A stretch of DNA of 64,000 nt. Source: Pseudomonas sp. F(2018). GTDB lineage: Bacteria > Pseudomonadota > Gammaproteobacteria > Pseudomonadales > Pseudomonadaceae. A program made the translations under genes and the position numbers. Positions 53,388-61,560 of this stretch are shown here, in pieces. The stretch spans positions 868,001-932,000 of the forward strand of contig NZ_SCOM01000002.1 of the NCBI RefSeq assembly GCF_005508865.1. The letters are read 5' to 3'. Position 1 is the stretch's first letter, and every line of letters begins with the position of its first letter. Under the pieces are notes generated by a model. That model saw only the letters and a program-made list of their open reading frames with translations, was not told the DNA's origin and searched no databases.

Positions 53388-53675
53388 CTAATCCCGCGTG
53401 TTGACTGGAGGTGCGGTGTCATTTCCTGGGCGAAGACCACTCACAATCCCTCGGGCCAGAGCCGGCCCTAGCCCTTCACCCGCGTAATCCGGGTAGCGCA
53501 CCTCACCGATTTTCATCCGTGCTTGATGGCCAACAGTACTCAGCGTTTCGCTCATGCCCGGCGCGGTAAGCTGACGCTGTAGTTCTTGTTGCAGCTCGGC
53601 AGCCAGAGCCTCGATCTCTACCGGGGCGATACCACGCAACCGCAACCGGTCGATATGCAGCACGATGCGAGTCAT
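53388..53675 (-). CDS. Small conserved-looking eCIS protein upstream of DUF4157
   Basis: This protein has 95 aa and starts MTRIVLHIDRLRLRGIAPVEIEALAAELQQEL. Small proteins with such a beta strand (IVLHIDRLRLRG) and one amphipathic helix occur beside cargo genes in injection-system loci, to my recollection, but I cannot name the family. ATG 53675 overlaps the ATPase stop by four bases; the GTG two codons upstream is less likely. A carrier or adaptor role between ATPase and cargo is speculative. Confidence 0.55.
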   Translation of the reverse strand: MTRIVLHIDRLRLRGIAPVEIEALAAELQQELQRQLTAPGMSETLSTVGHQARMKIGEVRYPDYAGEGLGPALARGIVSGLRPGNDTAPPVNTRD

Positions 53676-55567
53676 ACCCACCCCCGGGTTTCTGTGTCGG
53701 AAATCGGCTTATCGCATTTCGCCGCGTCGATATGTGCCGCACGTAACAGGTGCTGCATGCTCACCGGGGTTCTGGCTTCCGCGGCAAGGAAGGCTGCACT
53801 TAGGGCGATGTTGCGGATGGTGCCGCCCGGCACGGCGAGGCGGGCGAGCTTGGCGTAGTCCAGCTCCGCCAGCGGTGTGGCGGAAGGGAACACACCACGC
53901 CACAGCGCCTCGCGCTGAGCCGCATCGGGGAAGGGAAAATGCACCACGAAACGCAGGCGGCGCGCGAAGGCGGTATCCAGCGCAGCCTTGTGATTGGTGG
54001 TGAGGATCGCCAGCCCGCGATAGGCCTCCATGCGCTGCAACAGGTAGCTGACCTCGATGTTGGCGTAGCGGTCGTGACTGTCCTTGACCTCGCTGCGCTT
54101 GCCAAAGAGTGCGTCGGCCTCATCGAACAGCAGAATGGCGCCGAGCTCCTCGGCGCTGTCGAAGACCTTGCGCAGGTTCTTTTCGGTCTCGCCTATGTAT
54201 TTGCTGACCACCACTGACAGGTCGATACGGTAGAGCGCCAAACCTAGGGTATTGGCCAGCACCTCGGCGGCCAGGGTCTTGCCGGTGCCGGAATCGCCCC
54301 AGAACAATGTGGCGATACCCAGTCCGCGCTTGCTCTTGTCGGCAAAGCCCCAGTCGTGATGCACGGTCAGCCGATGGTGGGTGTGCACGGCGATCTGTTG
54401 CAGGGTTAGCAATTGTGATTCGGGCAGTACCAGATCGGTCCAGTTCGCCAGCCCTGTAATGGGTTTCGCCAGCTCACTGAGCCCCGGTGTCTCGCCGCGA
54501 CAAGCCAGGTGCAGGCGGGAACTATCCGCCTGGTCGCCCAGCTGGGCGGCGATGCTGGCGATACGCCGGGCGCCGAGGCGGTACTGGCCAGCCAGCGCAT
54601 CGAGCGTCGGTGCCAGCTCGGCGGCGTACTCGCCAAATGCCTCGTGCCACAGACGACGTTGTTCGGGCACCTCGGGACGCTCGACGACAAATGTTTCGCC
54701 ATCGAGCGCACAAGGCACACGACTAGCTACCAGTACCAGGCCATCGAGGCGGACCAGGAAATGGTCGAGCACCTTGTCGTCGTCCTGGGCGACTATCAGC
54801 AGGGCGCTGCCGAGCAGGGCCGCTTCGCGCTGCCAGAGGGTGGCCAGCACAGATTGTTCATGCACTGAGCTTGGGATGTCGGCTGCATGCAGACGGAGCA
54901 GCGCAAATCCCAGGTGCTGGGCGATAGCGGCGGCGACGTCCTGCTGGCCGAACGGATCGTCGCCATAGAGCAGGATTGGCCGCAGCCGCGCACGATTCTG
55001 TTGCAGGCGCTCGATGGCTGCGCTGACCACCGCACCGTGTGCATGGCACATCAGCCCCGGTCTGGGTACCGCTTGTAGTAGTGGCTGCAGGCGATGATCG
55101 AGGTAGTTGATGCCGCCGATGAAGTGCAGAACCCGTTCGTCGACACGCAGGCGGCCAGCCGTCAGTCCGGCGCTCTCATCGACCTCTAGCAGCTGCCAGC
55201 GGCGCAATGGCTCCAGCGGCGCCAGGGCGCTCCAATGCGGCGCAGGCAGGGCGGCCAGGGCCAGGCCGAAAGTCGCCCAGGGCCTGGCCGTATGGCCGCT
55301 GGCCTGGGCGCAGAGCTGCGCCAGGCGAGCATCCATTTCCACGCCGGCGCAGAGCAGCAGCAAATCACGCTCGAAGGCACTCAGGGCGAAGAGCTGGACC
55401 AGAGTATCGATGGCCGCCGGTTCGTTCAGTGCTTCGCGCAGCCCGGAGATGCGTACCTGCGCCTCATCAGTCGAGCCATCACCGAGCAAGGCTCGCAGAC
55501 GGGCGAACTCGGCCACCAGCAACTGCTGGTTGGCGGTCGACCAATCCAGAGCAGCGGGGGCGTTCAT
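53672..55567 (-). CDS. eCIS AAA+ ATPase (Afp15/Pvc15-like)
   Basis: This is an AAA+ ATPase of 631 aa. The C-terminal ATPase module holds Walker A GDSGTGKT near residue 420, Walker B ILLFDEADALFG near 475, the sensor-type ILTTNHKAALDTAFARRLRFVVHFPFP and the arginine finger region RR. The N-terminal 350 residues are a less conserved helical region, as in Pvc15. This ATPase is a core eCIS gene and a probable factor for assembly or for loading cargo into the tube. Start and stop overlap the neighbours by four bases each. Confidence 0.9.
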   Translation of the reverse strand: MNAPAALDWSTANQQLLVAEFARLRALLGDGSTDEAQVRISGLREALNEPAAIDTLVQLFALSAFERDLLLLCAGVEMDARLAQLCAQASGHTARPWATFGLALAALPAPHWSALAPLEPLRRWQLLEVDESAGLTAGRLRVDERVLHFIGGINYLDHRLQPLLQAVPRPGLMCHAHGAVVSAAIERLQQNRARLRPILLYGDDPFGQQDVAAAIAQHLGFALLRLHAADIPSSVHEQSVLATLWQREAALLGSALLIVAQDDDKVLDHFLVRLDGLVLVASRVPCALDGETFVVERPEVPEQRRLWHEAFGEYAAELAPTLDALAGQYRLGARRIASIAAQLGDQADSSRLHLACRGETPGLSELAKPITGLANWTDLVLPESQLLTLQQIAVHTHHRLTVHHDWGFADKSKRGLGIATLFWGDSGTGKTLAAEVLANTLGLALYRIDLSVVVSKYIGETEKNLRKVFDSAEELGAILLFDEADALFGKRSEVKDSHDRYANIEVSYLLQRMEAYRGLAILTTNHKAALDTAFARRLRFVVHFPFPDAAQREALWRGVFPSATPLAELDYAKLARLAVPGGTIRNIALSAAFLAAEARTPVSMQHLLRAAHIDAAKCDKPISDTETRGWV

Positions 55568-56874
55568 GTGATGGTCAGCCGTAGATCGAGGAAGGTCGGC
55601 GGGGTGGTGCTGTAGTTGACGATCGGGCTGTCGATGCCGTCGATGCGCAGACGCACCAGATGTTGGCCGACTTCGGCTTGCTCGATCAAGAAGTCCAGGC
55701 TGGCCGTGGGCGCGGTAAAGCTCTGTGGCGGCACTTCACGCTGGCCGACCAGCAGCGTGGCGCGCTGGCCGGCGCGCAGCTCAGGCGTGAACTCGATGGT
55801 CACCAGGGCATCGCCGCCGCCATCACGGGCCACGTTCTGCGGCAGGTTGGTGATGTCCGGCGCCAGGGTGAAGGCCAGGCGATTGCTTTCGCGCGGCACA
55901 CTTTCGCTCGGGCGGATCAGGCGTGCGTTGGCCTCATATACACCCACCGGGAAATCGGCGGCACGTGCCAGGGGAATCAGCAGCTCCATCTGCTCCGCGG
56001 TGTTCGCGCCGCCAGCCGTCAGCACATCGCTCACCTCGTAGCGGGGATTGCCGATGCGAACCCCGCGGGAGCTGCCGTTCAGGTGGTGGCCGCGTAACAC
56101 AATGCCGTGCCCGAGCCGCGCCACCGGCTGGCCGGCGGCCGGCACTATGGCCTCCAGCGTGGGCAGGGCCGGCACCAGGCTGGGCGAGACCATCACACCG
56201 CGCTCGCGCCCGGAAATCGGGTCCACTTCGCCGCGGCTCAGCACGGGAAGCGGGGCAAGGGCAGGGCGGGTGGCCTCGATCAGCACCACCGAGACTTGGT
56301 AGGCGGCGGTAGGGCGCAGGCTCGACTGGGTGGCCGACCACAGCTTGGAGCTTTCCTCGGCGTTGAGTGCCAACGGCGTGATGCGCAGCAGCTCCACCTG
56401 GTCGGCCAGGCCGCATTCGGCCAGGGCACGCAGTGCCGGTGGCAGCACCACACCCACGTCCGGCGACGGGCTGAGAGCGGTGCGAATCATCTCCCGGGTG
56501 ATAATGGGGAACTCATGCATCAGCTGCATGGCATAGCCAAGCAGTATCTCGGCATGCAAGTCGCCGCCACTGTAGGCGGAAACCAGGTAATACAGGTCCA
56601 GCGCCAGCGGTTGGTTGGTCAGGCGCTGCCTGCCGCTCGAGTCATGGGATGGCAGCCCCTGGTTACGCCAGCTGGCATTAGGCATGACCTGATAAAGGAA
56701 CAGGTTGAGCTGGCTCGCTTCGGTGCCATCGGCCGGCACCACGCGGTCGGGCGCCAGCACGCTGACGTTCACCGTGCTGCCGAGAATGCCGGCGACATTG
56801 TGGTTCACCAGCCCATCGTTGAGCCGGTCGCGCAGCACGGCGGTGACGCCGGCCAGGGCCAGGGCGGTACTCAT
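55564..56874 (-). CDS. eCIS tail-cap protein, DUF4255/Pvc16-like
   Basis: This protein of 436 aa has an N-terminal DUF4255 (Pvc16_N) domain of about 190 residues: VTAVLRDRLNDGLVN, SQLNLFLYQVMPNASWRNQGLP, LALDLYYLVSAYSGGDLHAEILLGYAMQLMHEFPI. Behind it are two beta-sandwich, IPT-like segments (GHGIVLRGHHLNGSSRGVRIG; LTFTLAPDITN-like). Afp16-type proteins cap the tube and fix its end during assembly. It sits directly before the ATPase gene, the usual Pvc15-Pvc16 partnership in reverse order. Confidence 0.85.
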   Translation of the reverse strand: MSTALALAGVTAVLRDRLNDGLVNHNVAGILGSTVNVSVLAPDRVVPADGTEASQLNLFLYQVMPNASWRNQGLPSHDSSGRQRLTNQPLALDLYYLVSAYSGGDLHAEILLGYAMQLMHEFPIITREMIRTALSPSPDVGVVLPPALRALAECGLADQVELLRITPLALNAEESSKLWSATQSSLRPTAAYQVSVVLIEATRPALAPLPVLSRGEVDPISGRERGVMVSPSLVPALPTLEAIVPAAGQPVARLGHGIVLRGHHLNGSSRGVRIGNPRYEVSDVLTAGGANTAEQMELLIPLARAADFPVGVYEANARLIRPSESVPRESNRLAFTLAPDITNLPQNVARDGGGDALVTIEFTPELRAGQRATLLVGQREVPPQSFTAPTASLDFLIEQAEVGQHLVRLRIDGIDSPIVNYSTTPPTFLDLRLTIT

Positions 56875-57641
56875 CGGCCGTCTCCCTTGCGCTTGGCCAG
56901 GTAGTCATCCAGCGACAGCGGTGCCGGCCCCTTGCGCGCCTCGCGCTTGCTCGGTGCGCTTTCCTGGATGGCGGTGATTTCGATTCGGCCGATATGGATA
57001 TGCACTTCATCCGCTTGTTGAGGGGGCGCTTTCGCGGCGCTCGGTGCAGCGGTCTGCCTGACCGGCACGGTACTGGGAGAGAGCAGGGTGGCCGGCAGGG
57101 GCAGGGCGCCGCTCGCCTTTTGCGAAGCGATGTCGGTCTGCAGATAATCCGCTCTTGCAGCGCCGGTCATGTCGAGCCGTGTATGTGGCTCGGCTCCGCG
57201 CATGTGCTCGGGCTTGGCTGCATCTGCATCTGCATCTGCGCAAGGTTCGATGGTTGGCGGCTGGGGGAGTGCTGCAGGTGCATCGGGTGCGCCTAAAGCG
57301 GGTTGCCAGAGTGGGGAAAGCGGCTCGGGCAACACGATGTCGGCCGGTGCTTCCGGCGCGCTGAGTCTCGCCAAAGAGGGGCGAACATGGGCGGCATCCC
57401 GCGAATTTTTTTCACTGTCAGCTGCCGTAGCCGGCTGACTGATGGCGGATTCGTGACGCGGCGCAAATGGTGTCGAAGGCTGCTCCAATGCTGCCCTTGG
57501 TGCCTCTGGCAGCGAAGTGAGCGGGTAGTCCAGTGATGGCTGCTCGAGTGCGCCGCGATAAGGCAGCGCAGCCGACGAGTGCAGTGTCGCCGCGCGTCTG
57601 CCGCTGGCCTGCGTCGCCAGACGAGTGAAAAAACCGTTCAT
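56871..57641 (-). CDS. Ala/Pro-rich eCIS protein with conserved C-terminal motif
   Basis: This protein of 256 aa is low-complexity and probably disordered for residues 15-200, rich in Ala, Pro and Ser, with a short DADADA run. Only the last 50 residues look conserved, with ADEVHIHIGRIEITAIQE, a beta-strand pattern. ATG 57641 overlaps the upstream stop (ATGA); the frame to 57932 is a shadow. Similar proteins with a VHIxIGRIE end lie beside DUF4255 genes in other eCIS loci, as far as I recall. Its function is unknown; it may be a flexible linker or docking peptide. Confidence 0.6.
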   Translation of the reverse strand: MNGFFTRLATQASGRRAATLHSSAALPYRGALEQPSLDYPLTSLPEAPRAALEQPSTPFAPRHESAISQPATAADSEKNSRDAAHVRPSLARLSAPEAPADIVLPEPLSPLWQPALGAPDAPAALPQPPTIEPCADADADAAKPEHMRGAEPHTRLDMTGAARADYLQTDIASQKASGALPLPATLLSPSTVPVRQTAAPSAAKAPPQQADEVHIHIGRIEITAIQESAPSKREARKGPAPLSLDDYLAKRKGDGR

Positions 57642-58324
57642 GGTGCTACCCTCGCCAGATAGGCGCTTCGCCGCGCGGGGCTCAAGGCCAGGATCTCCGC
57701 CTCGCTCCAGCCATAGGCCTGGGCCAGCAGATGCACCTCGTTCAGCAGCTTGCGGGCGCTGACATCGACTTCCTCCCACAGGTAGCCCGCTACGTCTAAA
57801 CCGGCCTCGCCATCCCCGCCACAAGCCGGGCACTGGAAGGCCAATGACAGGTCGGCCCAGGGGTCGGCACTCTCCAGTGCGCCTTCGATCTGCTCGCGTG
57901 GAATACCCGAGACGTCGGAATTTCCGGCGCATCCCAGCAGCAATTGCTCAGCCGCCAGTTCCATATCGACCATCTGGGCAACGCGAGCCAGGTCGCGGCT
58001 GGTCGGACAAAGAAAGCGCTGCCCGGCCACTTCGACGGACTCGGGTGGTGGCTGCATGGCTGGCAACTGATCCGGCATCAGCTCGAACTCCATGCGCTCG
58101 CCGCAGGATGGGCAGTCCAGCCAGAACGCCATGCGACTGCCGAAACTGCTACAGCGCAGCCGCATCAGCGCCGCATTGCATTCGCCGAGCGGCCGGTCGG
58201 CCAGCTGCTCGGCGGGGATGTCCGGCGCCGCCTGGGCGAACAGCAGCAACGCACGGTCGAGCGGGTGTCTTGCCGCGCCGTGTTCCCAGAGCGCCAGTAG
58301 CCGCGAGGAGGTGAGAGGCAACAT
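57638..58324 (-). CDS. Baseplate hub assembly chaperone-like zinc-ribbon protein
   Basis: This protein of 228 aa begins with LTSSRLLALWEHGAARHPLDRALLLFAQAAPD, as in T4-type baseplate hub assembly chaperones found in contractile tail loci. Two CPxC pairs (CPSC at 71-74, CPAC at 165-168) can form a zinc ribbon. It is cytoplasmic and probably aids hub assembly without entering the particle. It follows the tube gene by five bases and overlaps the Ala/Pro-rich gene. Family assignment is moderately sure. Confidence 0.65.
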   Translation of the reverse strand: MLPLTSSRLLALWEHGAARHPLDRALLLFAQAAPDIPAEQLADRPLGECNAALMRLRCSSFGSRMAFWLDCPSCGERMEFELMPDQLPAMQPPPESVEVAGQRFLCPTSRDLARVAQMVDMELAAEQLLLGCAGNSDVSGIPREQIEGALESADPWADLSLAFQCPACGGDGEAGLDVAGYLWEEVDVSARKLLNEVHLLAQAYGWSEAEILALSPARRSAYLARVAP

Positions 58325-58329
58325 GCTGC

Positions 58330-58854
58330 TCAGGCCGGCTCGGTGTAGCTGGGTTCGGTGGGCTCGGTCACGTCGTAGTCACGTTCCCAGCCCTCGTTTT
58401 CCAGCTTGATGGTCTGGATGGCCACCGCATTGGCATTGGCGTCCAGGTCCGGCAGGGCCTGGAACTCCGACACCCAGCAGCGGAACACCTTGTAGGCGAG
58501 GGCGAGTTGGCCTGCCTCGTTGTACACCTCGATGATCAGGTCCTTGCGAAAGTCCTTGAGCGACACCTCGGCGCCGAGGCCTGCGCCAAAGTTCCACACC
58601 TTGTTGGCCCACTTCTCGAACTCGGTGTCGTTAGTGACACCACGCTCCAGGGTGATGGCCTCGAACTTGGTGCGCCCGGGAGACTTGCGCGAAGAGGAGG
58701 GGTCGCCGCCTTCGCGGTGCTCGACCATCTCGGTGCTCCGTTTGAGCGAGCCCACCTTGCTGATGCCGGCGACGTAACGGCCGTCCCATTTCACCCGGAA
58801 TTTGAAGTTCTTGTAGGGATCGAAACGCTGTGCGTTGACGCTGAACTGGGCCAT
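58330..58854 (-). CDS. eCIS inner tube protein (Afp1/Afp5-like)
   Basis: This inner-tube (Hcp/gp19-like) protein has 174 aa. Typical segments are NFKFRVKWDGRYVAGISKVGSLKRST, KFEAITLERGVTNDTEFEKWANKVW and LIIEVYNEAGQLALAYKVFRCWVSEFQALPDLD, the phage tail-tube (T4_gp19-like) signature. Hexamers stack to form the tube that carries cargo. AGGAGAA stands before ATG 58854, 11 bases after the sheath stop. This is the only tube gene in the locus, whereas AFP and PVC have two. Confidence 0.92.
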   Translation of the reverse strand: MAQFSVNAQRFDPYKNFKFRVKWDGRYVAGISKVGSLKRSTEMVEHREGGDPSSSRKSPGRTKFEAITLERGVTNDTEFEKWANKVWNFGAGLGAEVSLKDFRKDLIIEVYNEAGQLALAYKVFRCWVSEFQALPDLDANANAVAIQTIKLENEGWERDYDVTEPTEPSYTEPA

Positions 58855-58865
58855 GTCAGGTTCTC

Positions 58866-60446
58866 CTAGACGTCGATCTGCCCGGCCATCTGCTGCAGCT
58901 TGATGACCACGAACTCGGCGGGTTTGAGCGGGGCAAAGCCAACCAGGATGTTCACCACCCCGCGGTTGATGTCGCTCTGCGTGGTGGTTTCACGGTCGCA
59001 TTTGACGAAGTAGGCATCGCGCGGACTGGAGCCCTGGAATGCACCTTGGCGGAACAGGTCCTGCATGAAGGCGCCGATGTTCAGACGGATCTGCGCCCAC
59101 AGCGGCTCGTCATTCGGTTCGAACACGACCCACTGGGTGCCGCGGAACAGGCTTTCCTCGAGGAACAGTGCCAGGCGGCGAATCGGCACGTACTTCCATT
59201 CGGACGCCAGCAGATCCGCCCCGGCCAGGGTGCGCGCGCCCCAGACCAGGTGGCCGGCGACCGGGAAGGTGCGCAGGCAGTTGAGGCCCACGGGGTTGAG
59301 CACGCCGTTCTGCCGGTCGGTCATGGTGTAGCTGAAGCCCTGCACACCGGAGAAGGATGCAGCCAGACCGGCTGGGGCTTTCCACACGCCGCGCTGTACA
59401 TCGGTGCGCGCCATGATCCCGGCCACCGCGCCGCAGGGCGCAAACTCGGCCAGGCGGTTTTCGGACAGCGGATCGGCCATGCGCAGGCGCGGGTAGTAAA
59501 CCGCCGCGTTGATCGCATCGTCGTTGCCGATCGTTGCGCGCAGCGCGTTCACGCCATCCTCGGCGTCGGCAATGGCGGTGCTCGGGGTGGCCGTCCAGGC
59601 GGCCGGAGAGTCGATGATCAGCATGGCGCGACGCGTCTGGCAGTAGCTCGCGGCTGCCGCCAGCGTGGCGGGGTCGAGGTCGGTGTCGCGCTCGAGGGGA
59701 GGGATGCACAGCAGGTTGAACAGGTCCGCCGCGTCCAACGCGAAGATTCCGGTGCGATCGTCCTCATCGCCGGTGATGGTGGTGTCCTCGATCGGATCGC
59801 CGTCCTCGCCGAGGCTGCCTGCTGTGGTCGCCGTACCATCGTCGTTGGCGACGGTGAGCGTGCCGTCCGTGGGGCTCTCATCGACGGGTGCCGAGGCCTG
59901 CACATTGACCAGCGCCGATTGCTCGTTGAGTACGGTGTCGACGAAACGCGGGCTCAGCGGATCTACCGACAGGTTGCGGAACACCTCCGAGGCAACGGTG
60001 ACAGTGCCTCCAGGGCGATCCAGCTCTTCGATCAGCAGGTTGAACAGTAGCGTGTCGGCGGTATCACGCGTCAGGTGATCGACCGTTGCCTGCAGCCGGC
60101 TACCCCAGACTCCCGGGCTGGCGGCCTCCAGCAATAGCGAGCCGGTGGCCGTGGGCAGTTCCAGCGTTGCGGTGACGGCTGCGTTGGCCACGCGAACGAT
60201 CAGCGCATCGCTGCCGCCATGCTGGAAGAACTGCAGCACCGCGTAGCTCATGGTGCTGGGTTGCCAGAGGCCGCCGAACAGGCGCGAATATTCCGCGAAG
60301 CTCTGGACGCGAACCGGATCGTCGATCGGCCCACGCAATGCGCGCCCGATGAACGCCGTGATCGAGGTGGCGACGCCGGTAATGCTGCGCACGCCGCTGG
60401 GCACTTCTTCGATATAGACGCCGGGGTAACTCAGGTTGGAAGGCAT
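58866..60446 (-). CDS. eCIS contractile sheath protein (Afp2-4-like)
   Basis: This sheath subunit has 526 aa. The N-terminus YPGVYIEEVPSGVRSITGVATSITAFIGRALRGP is the standard sheath start. The middle has a variable insertion (about residues 150-240, acidic: SLGEDGDPIEDTTITGDEDD). The C-terminal half has SEWKYVPIRRLALFLEESLFRGTQWVVFEPNDEPLW and LVGFAPLKPAEFVVIKLQQ, the conserved sheath C-domain. It is the first gene of the operon with GAGGAG before ATG 60446, and it is the only sheath gene. The acidic insert probably lies on the outer face. Confidence 0.95.
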   Translation of the reverse strand: MPSNLSYPGVYIEEVPSGVRSITGVATSITAFIGRALRGPIDDPVRVQSFAEYSRLFGGLWQPSTMSYAVLQFFQHGGSDALIVRVANAAVTATLELPTATGSLLLEAASPGVWGSRLQATVDHLTRDTADTLLFNLLIEELDRPGGTVTVASEVFRNLSVDPLSPRFVDTVLNEQSALVNVQASAPVDESPTDGTLTVANDDGTATTAGSLGEDGDPIEDTTITGDEDDRTGIFALDAADLFNLLCIPPLERDTDLDPATLAAAASYCQTRRAMLIIDSPAAWTATPSTAIADAEDGVNALRATIGNDDAINAAVYYPRLRMADPLSENRLAEFAPCGAVAGIMARTDVQRGVWKAPAGLAASFSGVQGFSYTMTDRQNGVLNPVGLNCLRTFPVAGHLVWGARTLAGADLLASEWKYVPIRRLALFLEESLFRGTQWVVFEPNDEPLWAQIRLNIGAFMQDLFRQGAFQGSSPRDAYFVKCDRETTTQSDINRGVVNILVGFAPLKPAEFVVIKLQQMAGQIDV

Positions 60447-61194
60447 GAGCTGGACTCCTCAGAGAGAATCTGATGCCCGGCCTAATGCAAAGATGGCGCG
60501 CATACCGGGCATGGAACTACTCGGTGCACAAGTTGGATCGATGCGGACAATGCGATGCGCGCAATCAGGAAAGACGAGCGTCCAGGCCCAAATGCGGCGG
60601 AGAGGAAGTAGCTTTTGCTTCCGTCCATGAAAACTAGGCGTCAAACGCGGACTGCAGGAGCCCGATTGGCCATACGGCCGATGAATCTATTTCTGACCAT
60701 AGGTTAGCGAAGCCGGGGCGCAATGCTGTCACTGTGCCAGGCTGACGAGAGGTATGGAGGCCGGGCGATAAACTTAACGTAAGTCACATTATGCGAAGCT
60801 TGAAAGCTTGGGCATCGAGCCTGGTAAATCGATCTGTATAAGTTCGCATAATGTATATTATGTTAAATGATATATATCACTGGCCCGATTCAATTCCAGC
60901 CAAAGCTCTTGCGATTGGCTGAATTTGAAACCAATAGCAGCTGAACCCATTTCGTCCCCCGAGCTTGAAAGCTAAATTTGAAACTACGACTGCGCGGCTT
61001 CGACAAATTTGAAACTCCATTCTCTTCCCTTCTTGCTTCTACACACAGTAGCGCTGGAATGGTAACGGCTTCCTCTGGTGGAACAACTTGTCCTGGCCAT
61101 TGTCAGCCTGACGGCAGATCGACTCGACCCGAGACGGTCACGATGCTGATCGACAAACATCCTAAGCCGGTTAGTACAAGCAAAAGTCCATAGC
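60447..61194. other. Gene-poor AT-rich region between the sheath and DUF3302 genes
   Basis: I see no convincing gene in these 748 bases. An open frame at 60978-61193 has low quality (no ribosome-binding site, no family look). The region must contain the promoter of the leftward eCIS operon and holds the dif site at 60841-60868. Composition is clearly more AT-rich than the coding DNA. Three copies of AATTTGAAAC lie at 60922-60931, 60976-60985 and 61007-61016, and AAGCTTGAAAGCTT lies just left of dif (about 60797). Confidence 0.7.
60841..60868 (+). other. dif: Chromosomal dif site (XerCD recombination)
   Basis: These 28 bases match dif of E. coli and P. aeruginosa almost perfectly by memory. 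The left (XerC) arm is AGTTCGCATAA, the centre TGTATA and the right (XerD) arm TTATGTTAAAT, giving the 11-6-11 layout. XerC and XerD recombine chromosome dimers here under FtsK control, so the window spans the replication terminus. I see only one copy in the window. Confidence 0.95.
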
Positions 61195-61560
61195 TCAGAT
61201 TCTCTCGCCTGAGTCGATCACACCCGAATCTAGTGGCGGCCCTGCATAGCCCTCCAGCTGTTCGATACGCTGCTGCAGTTCAGCTACTTGTTGCTCAAGG
61301 CGAACGACACGGCTTTGCGGGCTGCTATCGTCAAAGCCCCAGCCGCGATCTTCCCGGTAAACGGTCGCCCATATCCAGAGGAACGGCCAGAGCGCATGCA
61401 ACGTGAACATACTGACCCAGCCGGCTACATGGATCGAGTCCTGATGGGGGTGGTTGCGCTGCTTGGCAATTTCGCAAGGGATGTCATGAATGACAATCAT
61501 CCCGTAAAACAGCACCAATCCAACAAAAATCAATAAACCTAGTGCAAAGTACTCGAGCAT
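61195..61560 (-). CDS. DUF3302 inner-membrane protein (YiaW-like)
   Basis: This protein has 121 aa and two membrane segments (residues about 4-27 and 46-70). FYGMIVIHDIPCEIAKQRNHPHQDSIHVAGWVSMFTLHALWPFLWIWATVY is typical of the DUF3302 / YiaW family. A C-terminal coiled coil (VVRLEQQVAELQQRIEQLEG) follows. In E. coli the family member sits beside a membrane-fusion protein gene, but here it stands alone, leftward. Function is unknown. Confidence 0.8.
   Translation of the reverse strand: MLEYFALGLLIFVGLVLFYGMIVIHDIPCEIAKQRNHPHQDSIHVAGWVSMFTLHALWPFLWIWATVYREDRGWGFDDSSPQSRVVRLEQQVAELQQRIEQLEGYAGPPLDSGVIDSGERI

Noticed and set aside
36538-60446. Reading the region as a prophage, R-type pyocin or type VI secretion system
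   Set aside because: No capsid, packaging, lysis, holin, integrase or repressor gene, and no TssJLM membrane complex or ClpV; the AAA+ ATPase, DUF4255, CIS_tube and DUF4157 genes point to an eCIS.
60978-61193. 71-aa open frame on the plus strand next to dif
   Set aside because: No ribosome-binding site, no recognisable family features, and the DNA carries the TTGAAA repeats; it looks like chance.
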